Shown here: piece after piece, positions 31,220-37,788 of the stretch
Numbering within the stretch: the stretch's first letter is position 1
How the letters are laid out: every line of letters begins with the position of its first letter
DNA from: Clostridiales bacterium
GTDB taxonomy: Bacteria; Bacillota; Clostridia; Christensenellales; Aristaeellaceae
DNA length: 37,788 nucleotides
Direction of reading: 5' to 3'
Assembly (NCBI GenBank): GCA_015056325.1
Contig: SVGL01000021.1
Location: 1 to 37,788, forward strand
Program-made: the position numbers and the translations under genes
Notes under the pieces: model-generated
Database searches by the model: none
The model's input: only the letters and a program-made list of their open reading frames with translations
Told to the model about the DNA's origin: nothing

Positions 31220-32182
31220 TTAAATACCGTTGATGCGGAACCAGCAGAAGGAAGTGGCCGTATCCAGCTCCCACCAGATGGTCAGCGGGTAACCGTCCAG
31301 GTCGAAGCAGTGATAATAATGCATGGGATTATTCTCATCCGGCTCCGAAATGCCTTCCACCGGCACCTGATACGTGGCGGCATCCACCGGCACGCCGATC
31401 AGCGACACGCAAACGCCGCCATTGGGGATGTTGACGTTGTCGTAGTAGGAGTCATCTGCATGCTCGTCCAGATACTTCTGCATCCGGGGGCCGTACATCG
31501 GGTTGGGGCCGCAATGGATAACCAGCGTATAGTCCAGGTAATCCGCCAGCTCCGGAGCCATCTCCGCGGTAAAGCCATAGTCGCGCAGGGTTCCGATGAA
31601 CATCATCACATGGCGGCCGCCCTCCTTGGGCTTGACCACCAGCAGATCGCCCAGCTCCAGCGTCGCAGCCAGCTCCTCGTAGGGCGGCATTTCCTTGCCC
31701 TTACGGTGGGAGTAAACGTGGTTCTTCTTGGCGTACTTGCCGTACTCGTTGATCATGCCGCTCAGGGTGTCATGACGGGGCCAGCCCACCTCGTTGTAGA
31801 TCCAGCGGGTGTAGCCGGAGCAGTCCAGGCCGTAGAGGTAGACCTTGTTCTTGTCATAGAACTTGGTCTGCTCCCAGCAGGAGCGCTTGGCGTACTCCGG
31901 CGCACGGGAGAACAGATGCTGCTCGCCCTTGACCTTGTAGTCATAGGTGCCGCCGAAGAAATAGGGCAGACCATAGGCGAAGTGGGGCTCGACGTCCGCC
32001 CCGGTAATCTCGTTGTAGGCCTCCAGGAAGGGGTTGCCCTCCTCCAGCATGGAGAACGCTGCATCCAGCAGGGGATCCTGCTTGACCAGCTCTGCGTTTT
32101 CAGCTTCCTCGGCAAAGGCCGGGATGCTCATCAGACTCATCATCGCCAGCAAAAAGGCGAGAATCTTCTTGGTCAGTCGCAT
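31220..32182 (-). CDS. Secreted NlpC/P60-like cysteine hydrolase
   Basis: Probable exported cell-wall hydrolase of 320 residues. Residues 1-24 are a signal peptide (MRLTKKILAFLLAMMSLMSIPAFA). The NlpC/P60-like core has the nucleophile C121 in YGLDCSGYTRWIYNE and the His strand GRHVMMFIGTL after LELGDLLVVKP. The order Cys, then a GDL-type loop, then H-V fits NlpC/P60 or CHAP folds. An insertion precedes a third region with VIHCGPNP. The long C-terminal part (from about 250) with YYHCFDLDGYPLTIWWELD is unassigned. The ATG at 32182 has AAAGGA about 10 nt upstream. It has its own promoter and terminator. Confidence 0.78.
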   Translation of the reverse strand: MRLTKKILAFLLAMMSLMSIPAFAEEAENAELVKQDPLLDAAFSMLEEGNPFLEAYNEITGADVEPHFAYGLPYFFGGTYDYKVKGEQHLFSRAPEYAKRSCWEQTKFYDKNKVYLYGLDCSGYTRWIYNEVGWPRHDTLSGMINEYGKYAKKNHVYSHRKGKEMPPYEELAATLELGDLLVVKPKEGGRHVMMFIGTLRDYGFTAEMAPELADYLDYTLVIHCGPNPMYGPRMQKYLDEHADDSYYDNVNIPNGGVCVSLIGVPVDAATYQVPVEGISEPDENNPMHYYHCFDLDGYPLTIWWELDTATSFCWFRINGI

Positions 32183-32218
32183 AAGAATGGTTTCCTTTCT
32201 CAGTACAGGATACAAGTT

Positions 32219-32248
32219 ATTATATCACGTCCGCCGGGGTACAATCAA
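32219..32248 (-). promoter_or_regulatory. Promoter of the NlpC/P60-like gene
   Basis: Minus strand TTGATT (32243-32248), 18-nt spacer, TATAAT (32219-32224) preceded by TGA. Confidence 0.75.
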
Positions 32249-32329
32249 GCCCTTTTCACCCCCTGCCTGTATATTTTATCTATGTAAACCCTTCACCACA
32301 AATTTGTCGTTTTTTTCTCGTTTATGCCA

Positions 32330-32358
32330 TTGACTTATTTAATAGGAAGGACTACAAT
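32330..32358 (+). promoter_or_regulatory. Promoter of the mrp operon
   Basis: TTGACT (32330-32335), 17-nt spacer, TACAAT (32353-32358); start expected near 32365. Confidence 0.82.
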
Positions 32359-32408
32359 ACTGGCGGCCTGATTCATAGAATCCAGGCCAGTCTTAACGTG
32401 CATTAAGA
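32359..32408 (+). promoter_or_regulatory. Two palindromes in the mrp leader
   Basis: First, ACTGG + CCTGATTC (32359-32374) can pair with GAAT + CAGG + CCAGT (32378-32391), with a small internal bulge. Second, TCTTAA-CGTGCA-TTAAGA (32391-32408) is a perfect 6-bp inverted repeat. Both lie at or just after the transcription start, where operators or 5'-end stabilising stems are common. No T-tract follows either, so they are not terminators. Confidence 0.5.
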
Positions 32409-32429
32409 AACATCACTGGAGGGAACAGT

Positions 32430-32996
32430 ATGTACTTTCTTCTCTTTGGATTCTGGGTACTGCTCAACGGCAAATGGACGACCGAAATCGCCATCGTTGG
32501 CGTGATCGTTACAGTGGCCCTGTACGCCTTCATGTGCGCCTTTATGGATTACTCCCCGAAGAAGGAATGGCAGATCGCCAAGCGCTTCTTCAAAATCGCG
32601 GGTTACTTCTTCTACCTGGTGGGCGAGATCTTCAAGTCCGCCTGGGGGACGATGGTGCTCATCTGGTCTCCCGACAAGGAGATCGAGCCCCGCGTCACCT
32701 CCTTCCGCACCAGACTCCGCACTGACGCAGGCAAGGTGGTGCTGGCCAACTCCATCACCATGACCCCCGGTACCATCACCGTGGACGTGGAGGACGACCT
32801 GTTCCTTATCCACTGCCTGGACAATTCTTTTGATGTAGGCAACGATGGTTTTGAGATGGAGGACCGCATCATGGTCATTGAGGGAGGACATGCCTCCGCG
32901 CCCACCGTGAGCACGCCCGATGATGAGTCCCCCGCTGCGGAGGTTGCCCCCGTCATCTCCGAATCCGAAGAAAAGGAGGCCACCAAGGATGAATAA
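32430..32996 (+). CDS. mrpE: Mrp antiporter subunit MrpE/MnhE
   Basis: Membrane subunit of the multisubunit Na+(Li+,K+)/H+ antiporter, 188 residues. N-terminal membrane segments (YFLLFGFWVLLNGKWTTEIAIVGVIVTVALYAF; FKIAGYFFYLVGEIFKSAW) are followed by the MrpE cytoplasmic domain with LANSITMTPGTITVDVEDDLFLIHCL. The last 35 or so residues are an Asp/Glu/Pro-rich tail not usual in the family. Family members are near 160 residues. TGGAGGG lies upstream of the ATG. First gene of the mrp operon; it overlaps mrpF by 8 nt. Confidence 0.93.
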   Translation: MYFLLFGFWVLLNGKWTTEIAIVGVIVTVALYAFMCAFMDYSPKKEWQIAKRFFKIAGYFFYLVGEIFKSAWGTMVLIWSPDKEIEPRVTSFRTRLRTDAGKVVLANSITMTPGTITVDVEDDLFLIHCLDNSFDVGNDGFEMEDRIMVIEGGHASAPTVSTPDDESPAAEVAPVISESEEKEATKDE

Positions 32997-33309
32997 CGCC
33001 TACGAGATCCTCTACACCACCGCGCTGGTTGTGATCGGCCTGCTGGTCATCGCATGCCTGGTGCGTGCCGTGCGCGGCCCCCGCATCGCTGACCGCGTCA
33101 TCGCGGCCAACATGATCGGCACCCTGGTGGTCATCACCATCTGCATCCTGTCCTTCATGATGAATGAGGGCTACCTCATTGATATCGCCATGATCTACAC
33201 CATGCTGTCCTTCCTGGCCGTGGTGCTGCTGACAAAGGTCTACATGGGCATCTACCGCGAGAAACACCGTCAGGAACAGCTTCAGAAGGAGGCGGAGAAC
33301 CATGATTGA
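32989..33309 (+). CDS. mrpF: Mrp antiporter subunit MrpF/MnhF
   Basis: Small membrane subunit, 106 residues, three membrane helices (LYTTALVVIGLLVIACLV; VIAANMIGTLVVITICILSFM; MIYTMLSFLAVVLLTKVYMG). The conserved VRGPRIADRVIAANMIGT motif identifies MrpF. A basic C-terminal tail (YREKHRQEQLQKEAE) is slightly longer than usual. The ATG at 32989 has AAAGGAGG about 10 nt upstream and overlaps the mrpE stop. Confidence 0.95.
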   Translation: MNNAYEILYTTALVVIGLLVIACLVRAVRGPRIADRVIAANMIGTLVVITICILSFMMNEGYLIDIAMIYTMLSFLAVVLLTKVYMGIYREKHRQEQLQKEAENHD

Positions 33310-33682
33310 TATGATCCGTCTGATCGCCTGCATCCTGCTGACGGCTGCGGGCCTTTGCTGCCTGGTATCCGGCGTGGTGGGCGTGTTCCGTTTCAAGTAT
33401 GCGCTCAACCGCCTGCATGCCGCCGCCATCCTGGATACAGTGGGCATCCTGCTGATGCTGCTGGGCGTGATCGTCGCCACCGGCTTTACCCTCACCAGCG
33501 CGAAGCTCCTGGTGGTGATCGCTTTCCTGTGGCTGACCAGCCCCGTCGCCGGTCACCTGATCGGCCGCATGGAAATCACCATCAATGACGACCTGGACAA
33601 ATCCATGGCCGTTATCGACCGCGAAACCGTCGAGCATGAGAAGGATGCCGACATCCCCACCGACGAAAAGGAGGCCAACTGA
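33302..33682 (+). CDS. mrpG: Mrp antiporter subunit MrpG/MnhG
   Basis: Small membrane subunit, 126 residues. Three helices and the family motif GVFRFKYALNRLHAAAILDTVG (about 27-48) are present, followed by WLTSPVAGHLIGR. The C-terminus carries an acidic extension (about 30 residues). GGAGG precedes the ATG, which overlaps the end of mrpF by 8 nt. Confidence 0.95.
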   Translation: MIDMIRLIACILLTAAGLCCLVSGVVGVFRFKYALNRLHAAAILDTVGILLMLLGVIVATGFTLTSAKLLVVIAFLWLTSPVAGHLIGRMEITINDDLDKSMAVIDRETVEHEKDADIPTDEKEAN

Positions 33683-33683
33683 T

Positions 33684-33977
33684 ATGGAATTTCTCGGTAT
33701 CATCCTGCTGATTTTCATTATCGCCTGCGCCATCTCCGTGTCGGTGACCAAGAATTTGCTCACCGCCCTTGTCATCTTCATGGGCCAGAGCCTGGCGATG
33801 TGCATCATCTGGGTGCTGCTGGAATCCCCCGACCTGGCCATCACCGAGGCCGCCGTGGGCGCCGGCATCACCAGCCTGCTGCTGTTTGTGACGCTGAAAA
33901 AGATCCACGCCATCGACCTGCAGAAGACCGACGCTGCAAAGAAGGGAGTGACCGACCGTGGCGAAGATCAGGCCTGA
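33684..33977 (+). CDS. mbhD: MbhD-like subunit (separate C-terminal domain of MrpA)
   Basis: A 97-residue membrane protein with three helices (ILLIFIIACAISVSVTKNL; ALVIFMGQSLAMCIIWVLL; AAVGAGITSLLLFVTLKKI). The motif ESPDLAITEAAVGAGITSLLLF is the MbhD signature, which in classical Mrp operons is fused near the C-terminus of MrpA. Here it is a free-standing gene, as in hydrogenase-type (Mbh) complexes and many clostridial and thermophile mrp operons. AAAGGAGG is upstream of the ATG. The 3' end overlaps the next gene by 20 nt. Confidence 0.88.
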   Translation: MEFLGIILLIFIIACAISVSVTKNLLTALVIFMGQSLAMCIIWVLLESPDLAITEAAVGAGITSLLLFVTLKKIHAIDLQKTDAAKKGVTDRGEDQA

Positions 33978-34977
33978 TTATGAAAAGAGCCTGTTTGGCC
34001 GCTTCGTGACCTGGCTTAAGGGCGGTTCCACCCGCCTGGATGACGCCATGGCCCACGCCATGGACGACGAAGCGTCCCTCTCCCATGCGGAGGCCAACCA
34101 GATCGCCCAGAAGCATGAGGCGGACTATGAAGCCCGCCGCGCCGCCCTGGCCGAACGGGAAAAGTCCATGTACGTCCACATGCACTCCTGGGCCTCCAAC
34201 CAGGGCAAACGCATTTCCACCTGGTTCTACCGCATTGCGGCCGTGGTCATCTGCGTGTCGATCATCGTGCTGCTGGTGTCCACCGCAGCGGAGCTCCCGC
34301 CCTACGGTTCCCCCGACAACCCCGCCCACAACGAAGTTTCCCAGCGCTACATCGAACAGGGCATGCAGGAGACCGGCGCGGTCAACATCGTTGCCGGCAT
34401 GATCCTGGACTACCGCGCTTTTGACACCCTGGGCGAATCCAACGTGCTGTTCATCGCCGCGGTGACGGTGCTGATCCTGCTGCGGGTCACCCACCGCCCC
34501 GACGGCAAGCCCACCACCTCCCAGCTGGAGGCGGAGTGCGATGACCGCATGTACGAGCCCAAGAACGACCTGATCCTCCAGCACCAGGCCAGCTTCCTGG
34601 TGCCGATGATCCTCATGTTCGGCATCTACGGCGTGATGAACGGCCACATCGGCCCCGGCGGCGGCTTCGGCGGCGGTGCCATCATGGGCGCAGCACTGAT
34701 CCTGTACCTGAATGCCTTCGGCTTCAAGAAGACCGAGCGCTTCTTCACCTTCAAGACCTTCTCCATCGTCAGCGTGGCTGCGCTGAGCTTCTACGCCTGC
34801 TCCAAGGCCTACTCCTTCTTCACCGGCGCCAATCACCTGGATTCCTTCATCACCCCCGGTACCCCCGGCATGCTGTTCTCTGCGGGCCTCATCCCCTACC
34901 TGAACATCGCCGTGGGCATGGTGGTCTGCTGCACGATGTACGCCTTCTACACCCTGTTCAGAAAGGGGGATATGTAA
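33958..34977 (+). CDS. mrpB: MbhE-MrpB fusion subunit of the Mrp antiporter
   Basis: A 339-residue protein from a GTG start; AAGGGAG lies 9 nt upstream, inside the previous gene. Residues 1-90 are a charged, probably cytoplasmic region of no known family. About 92-180 is MbhE-like: a helix, then ELPPYGSPDNPAHNEVSQRYIEQ and ETGAVNIVAGMILDYRAFDTLGE. About 200-335 is MrpB/MnhB with DLILQHQASFLVPMILMFGIYG and HIGPGGGFGGGAIMGAALILY. In classical operons MbhE is the end of MrpA and MrpB a separate protein, so this is a domain rearrangement. Confidence 0.88.
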   Translation: MAKIRPDYEKSLFGRFVTWLKGGSTRLDDAMAHAMDDEASLSHAEANQIAQKHEADYEARRAALAEREKSMYVHMHSWASNQGKRISTWFYRIAAVVICVSIIVLLVSTAAELPPYGSPDNPAHNEVSQRYIEQGMQETGAVNIVAGMILDYRAFDTLGESNVLFIAAVTVLILLRVTHRPDGKPTTSQLEAECDDRMYEPKNDLILQHQASFLVPMILMFGIYGVMNGHIGPGGGFGGGAIMGAALILYLNAFGFKKTERFFTFKTFSIVSVAALSFYACSKAYSFFTGANHLDSFITPGTPGMLFSAGLIPYLNIAVGMVVCCTMYAFYTLFRKGDM

Positions 34978-34978
34978 G

Positions 34979-35530
34979 ATGTCGATCCTTCACAACTATG
35001 TGGAGATCGCCGCGATGATCCTGTTCGGCATCGGCTTTACGACGCTGCTGCTGCACCGCAACATGATCAAGAAGATCATCGGCTTCTCCATCATGGACTG
35101 CGCCATCTTCCTCTTCCTGGCTGCCAAGGGCTACATCGAAGGCCGCCGCGCCCCCATCGTGGAGAACGGCATCCAGTCCGTCGAAGCCTACATCAACCCC
35201 ATCCCCGCAGGCCTGGTGCTGACGGGCATCGTGGTGTCCGTGTCCGTTACCGCCGTCATGCTGGCGCTGACGGTACGCCTCTACCGCCGCTACCATACGC
35301 TGGACATCGACGAGATCACCCAGCGCTGCCGCATGGAGGACGAGCCGGACATTATCTCCATTGGAGATAATGCCGTGCGAGTCGAGGGGCAGCAAATGCT
35401 TGCATTTGCAACCCGAAGCCTCCAGCAGAGCGCAGCTCTGATGAAGGCCGAAAAGGAGGACGAGCCGGACATTATCAGCGTCGGCGAAGTCCCTGCTCCC
35501 GTCCTTCCCGGAAAGGAGGCGGCACAATGA
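34979..35530 (+). CDS. mrpC: Mrp antiporter subunit MrpC/MnhC with repeat-derived C-terminal insertion
   Basis: NuoK-like membrane subunit, 183 residues. Three helices lie within residues 1-105, including FGIGFTTLLLHRNMIKKIIGFSIMDCAIFLFLAAKG and INPIPAGLVLTGIVVSVSVTAVMLAL, which define MrpC. Family members are about 115 residues. The extra 60-70 residues contain EDEPDIIS twice, separated by a 40-residue interval that the DNA shows to be a hairpin-rich insertion (35335-35476). The reading frame is preserved. AAGGGGG is about 10 nt before the ATG. The stop overlaps the mrpD start by 4 nt. Confidence 0.92.
   Translation: MSILHNYVEIAAMILFGIGFTTLLLHRNMIKKIIGFSIMDCAIFLFLAAKGYIEGRRAPIVENGIQSVEAYINPIPAGLVLTGIVVSVSVTAVMLALTVRLYRRYHTLDIDEITQRCRMEDEPDIISIGDNAVRVEGQQMLAFATRSLQQSAALMKAEKEDEPDIISVGEVPAPVLPGKEAAQ
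35335..35476 (+). repeat. Palindromic element inserted in frame in mrpC, flanked by 22-bp direct repeats
   Basis: The 22-bp sequence at 35335-35356 recurs exactly at 35455-35476, an offset of 120 bp (40 codons). Between the repeats are three hairpins: CATTATCTCC/GGAGATAATG (35350-35372, 10-bp arms), GCAAATGC/GCATTTGC (35392-35409, 8-bp arms, with outer GGG/CCC) and CAGAGC/GCTCTG (35426-35440, with outer GCCT/AGGC at 35418-35448). Direct repeats plus stacked hairpins look like a mobile palindromic element that kept the frame open. Confidence 0.8.
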
Positions 35531-37035
35531 CCCATATGCATCTCTGGCAGTCGATTCCCTTCGCCTGCATCATCCTGCCACTGGGCTCTGCCGCTGTCAC
35601 CAGCGTCATGAAGCCCCGCATGGCCCGCATCTGGGCCACCAGCATCATTTCCATCGTAACCGTGCTGAGCGCCATCCTCACCGTCATCTACATGAACGGT
35701 GCGGAGACCTACACCTACATGATGGGTCACTATCCGGCGCCCTGGGGCAATGAGATCCGCGTGGGCACGCTGGAGGCCCTGACTTCCCTGGTGTTCTCCC
35801 TGGTGATGCTGCTGTCCCTGCTGGGCGGCATGAAGAAGCTGGACGAGCATCTCCCCCGGCAGAACCAGAACCTCTACTGCGTGGTTCTCCTGCTGATGAC
35901 CGCCGCCCTCATGGCCCAGGTCTACACCAACGATATCTTCACCGGCTATGTATTCCTGGAGATCATGACCCTGGCAGCCGGCGCGCTGATTGCTGTACGC
36001 AAGCGCGGCCGCACGCTGGTCGCCGCCGCACGGTACATGATCATGAACCTGATCGGTTCGGGTCTGTTCCTGCTGGGCGTCATCTTCCTGTACGATATCA
36101 GCGGCCATCTGCTGATGGAAAACATCGGCGAGGCGGTTAGCCACATCGCTCAAACCGGCGAGTATCGTCAGCCGCTGATCGTAGTGGTGGCGCTGATCAC
36201 CGTCGGCCTCTCCATCAAGTCGGCTCTGTTCCCCTTCCACACCTGGGTGCCGGATGCCTATGGCTTCTCCACCCCCACCTCCCAGGCGGTGCTGTCCAGC
36301 CTGGTCAGCAAGGGCTATATCTTCCTGCTGATCAAGATCATGTACCGCGTCATCGGCCTGGATGTGATCGTCCAGACCGGCATCACCGATGTGCTCTTCG
36401 CTTTCGCGCTGGTGGGCATGGTGATGGGCTCCCTTTCCGCCATCCGGCAGAATGACATCCGACGCATGGTGGCCTTCTCCTCCGTGGCGCAGATCGGCTA
36501 CATCTATATGGGCATCGGTCTGGGCACTGACGCGGGCATGATGGCCGCGATGTTCCACCTTTTCAGCCATACGCTGTGCAAGAGCATGCTGTTTCTGGCA
36601 GCGGGCGGCCTGGCGGACGCCAGCGGCAACTCCAAGATCTTCCGCGATCTGCGCGGCGCAGGCTACCGCAGCCCCATCGCGGGCGTGGCCTTCACCATCG
36701 GCGCGCTGAGCATGGTCGGTTTCCCCTTCCTGGGCGGCTTTGTAGCCAAGTTCAACTTTGCCCTGGCAGCCCTGGAGGCAGGCAGCATCTACGCTGTGCT
36801 GGTGCTGATCGTACTGGCCATCTCCACCGCGCTGAATACCGTGTACTTCCTGCGTACGGTCATCACATTGTACCGCAAGCCCCTTGAAACCGCCCATTAT
36901 CCGGTGGAAAAGGGCCAGCGCGGTCTGCTGTTCAACGTGTCCCTGGTGTGCTTCTCGGTGGCGAACGTGGTGCTGGGCATCTTCTCCCAGTCCATTGTGA
37001 ACGCCATCGTGAAGGGCCTCTCCACATTCGGTTGA
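35527..37035 (+). CDS. mrpD: Mrp antiporter subunit MrpD-like (NuoL/M/N family)
   Basis: Ion-translocating membrane subunit, 502 residues, about 14 helices. Family residues are visible: E145 in YVFLEIMTLAAGAL, K231 in SIKSALFPFHTWVPDAYGFSTPTSQAVLSSLVSKGYIF, and the second half with LFSHTLCKSMLFLAAGGLADASG and MVGFPFLGGFVAKFNF. These charged residues line the proton path in MrpD, MrpA and NuoL/M/N. It overlaps mrpC by 4 nt and is followed 15 bp later by a second subunit of the same superfamily. Mrp uses the proton-motive force to expel Na+; some anaerobes run similar modules with redox partners. Confidence 0.92.
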   Translation: MTHMHLWQSIPFACIILPLGSAAVTSVMKPRMARIWATSIISIVTVLSAILTVIYMNGAETYTYMMGHYPAPWGNEIRVGTLEALTSLVFSLVMLLSLLGGMKKLDEHLPRQNQNLYCVVLLLMTAALMAQVYTNDIFTGYVFLEIMTLAAGALIAVRKRGRTLVAAARYMIMNLIGSGLFLLGVIFLYDISGHLLMENIGEAVSHIAQTGEYRQPLIVVVALITVGLSIKSALFPFHTWVPDAYGFSTPTSQAVLSSLVSKGYIFLLIKIMYRVIGLDVIVQTGITDVLFAFALVGMVMGSLSAIRQNDIRRMVAFSSVAQIGYIYMGIGLGTDAGMMAAMFHLFSHTLCKSMLFLAAGGLADASGNSKIFRDLRGAGYRSPIAGVAFTIGALSMVGFPFLGGFVAKFNFALAALEAGSIYAVLVLIVLAISTALNTVYFLRTVITLYRKPLETAHYPVEKGQRGLLFNVSLVCFSVANVVLGIFSQSIVNAIVKGLSTFG

Positions 37036-37050
37036 TAGGAGGAACAAAAG

Positions 37051-37788
37051 ATGTCCATCCTGCTGCTTTTCCCGGTGCTGCTGCCCCTGCTGGCGGGCGC
37101 AGCCACCTGCTTTATCCCTGCCTTTGAGAGCGCTAAGCTCCGCAAGATTGTCACCATCGCTGTGCTGGTGATGACCGTGGCGCTGCTTGTGCCCGTGTTC
37201 TTCGCGGGCGAAACCACGCTGACCCTCTTCACCCTGTCTGACAACCTGCCCATCTTCCTCAAGACGGATATGATCGGCCTGATCTTCGCCGCCCTGATGG
37301 CCTTCGTGTGGGCGACGGCGGGCATTTACTCCTTCCCCTACATGGCCCATGAGGGCGGCGAGAAACGCTACTACGCGCTTTACCTGGCAACCCTGGGCGC
37401 GCTGATGGGCCTATGCTTCGCCGGCAGCATCATCACCTTCTACATGTTCTTTGAGGCGATGACCCTGCTGACCATGCCCATGGTCATGCACTCCGGCAAG
37501 AAGGACGCTGTGGCTGCAGGCATCAAGTACCTGATCTACTCCGTGCTGGGCGCGAGCCTGGTGCTGCTGGGCGTGTTCGTGCTCTCCCCCTATGTGAAGG
37601 ACTTCTCCTTCGCCGTGGGCGGCGCGCTGGACATGGCCAAGGTCGCCGGTCACGAGGGCCTGGTACTGACCTTCGCCTTCCTGATGCTGGTGGGCTTCAG
37701 CGCCAAGGCGGGTCTGTTCCCGCTGCATGGCTGGCTGCCCACCGCTCACCCGGCGGCGCCCTCCCCCGCGTCTGCGGTGCTGTCCGGC
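37051..37788 (+). CDS. Second NuoL/MrpA/MrpD-superfamily subunit, 3' end cut by window
   Basis: The first 246 residues of a multi-helix ion-translocating subunit. FYMFFEAMTLLTMPMVMHSGKKDA (about 131-154) holds the conserved Glu. GFSAKAGLFPLHGWLPTAHPAAPSPASAVLSG holds the conserved Lys and the family loop. AGGAGG is 8 nt before the ATG. Whether it is an MrpA lacking the MbhD/MbhE tail (which are separate genes here) or a second MrpD cannot be told until the 3' end is seen. Confidence 0.9.
   Translation, partial: MSILLLFPVLLPLLAGAATCFIPAFESAKLRKIVTIAVLVMTVALLVPVFFAGETTLTLFTLSDNLPIFLKTDMIGLIFAALMAFVWATAGIYSFPYMAHEGGEKRYYALYLATLGALMGLCFAGSIITFYMFFEAMTLLTMPMVMHSGKKDAVAAGIKYLIYSVLGASLVLLGVFVLSPYVKDFSFAVGGALDMAKVAGHEGLVLTFAFLMLVGFSAKAGLFPLHGWLPTAHPAAPSPASAVLSG

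Noticed and set aside
35335-35476. Frameshift or misassembly in mrpC
   Set aside because: The 120-bp offset keeps the frame, there is no stop, and the downstream overlap with mrpD is normal.

Overview
The window is GC-rich, gene-dense chromosomal DNA from what looks like an anaerobic, Gram-positive (monoderm) member of the Bacillota, probably class Clostridia. The evidence is a CIRCE/HrcA heat-shock operon, a DnaK without the N-terminal insert seen in Proteobacteria, a DnaD/DnaI-type helicase-loading pair, RqcH, a GerMN-domain protein, electron-bifurcating NfnAB and an Mrp-type antiporter. Genus cannot be decided from the sequence. I see no phage, IS transposase, CRISPR, tRNA or rRNA. The window is cut at both ends, inside dnaK on the left and inside an Mrp membrane subunit on the right.

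Layout. Positions 1-3114 (minus): hrcA-grpE-dnaK behind one promoter with a perfect CIRCE operator; a palindromic repeat lies between grpE and dnaK. 3181-6536: a secreted YARHG-domain protein diverges from trmL, followed by an acidic membrane protein, a family-4-type uracil-DNA glycosylase and a GNAT acetyltransferase. 6528-11083: MoxR ATPase, DUF58 protein and transglutaminase-like membrane protein. 11093-12847 (minus): secreted L,D-transpeptidase with four peptidoglycan-binding repeats. 12991-16110: methionine ABC transporter metQ-metN-metI with an elaborate leader. 16119-20391: membrane-anchored XRE regulator diverging from uvrB-phosphoesterase-inositol monophosphatase. 20393-23417: GerMN protein diverging from rqcH. 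23423-26287 (minus): dnaD-dnaI-ArsC/Spx-like operon. 26301-28799: secreted SH3-like protein diverging from a GH105 glycosidase. 28804-31124 (minus): nfnA-nfnB. 31175-32248 (minus): secreted NlpC/P60-like protein. 32330-37788: mrpE-F-G-mbhD-mbhE/B-C-D and a further ion-translocating subunit.

The most unusual locus is the methionine transporter. Its leader encodes a 28-residue peptide with 11 Met and 3 Cys codons. The peptide's last codons can pair with the left arm of a strong intrinsic terminator, which is the architecture of ribosome-mediated attenuation responding to methionine. I see no SAM riboswitch or T-box. The first gene, metQ, encodes a substrate-binding protein whose two family segments are in swapped order: the family's C-terminal portion comes first and the N-terminal lobe last, i.e. 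a circular permutation. A third notable feature is a 120-bp, hairpin-rich, in-frame insertion in the 3' part of mrpC, bounded by 22-bp direct repeats.

All assignments come from reading translations and motifs by eye. Promoters and hairpins were located by manual base matching without energy calculations.
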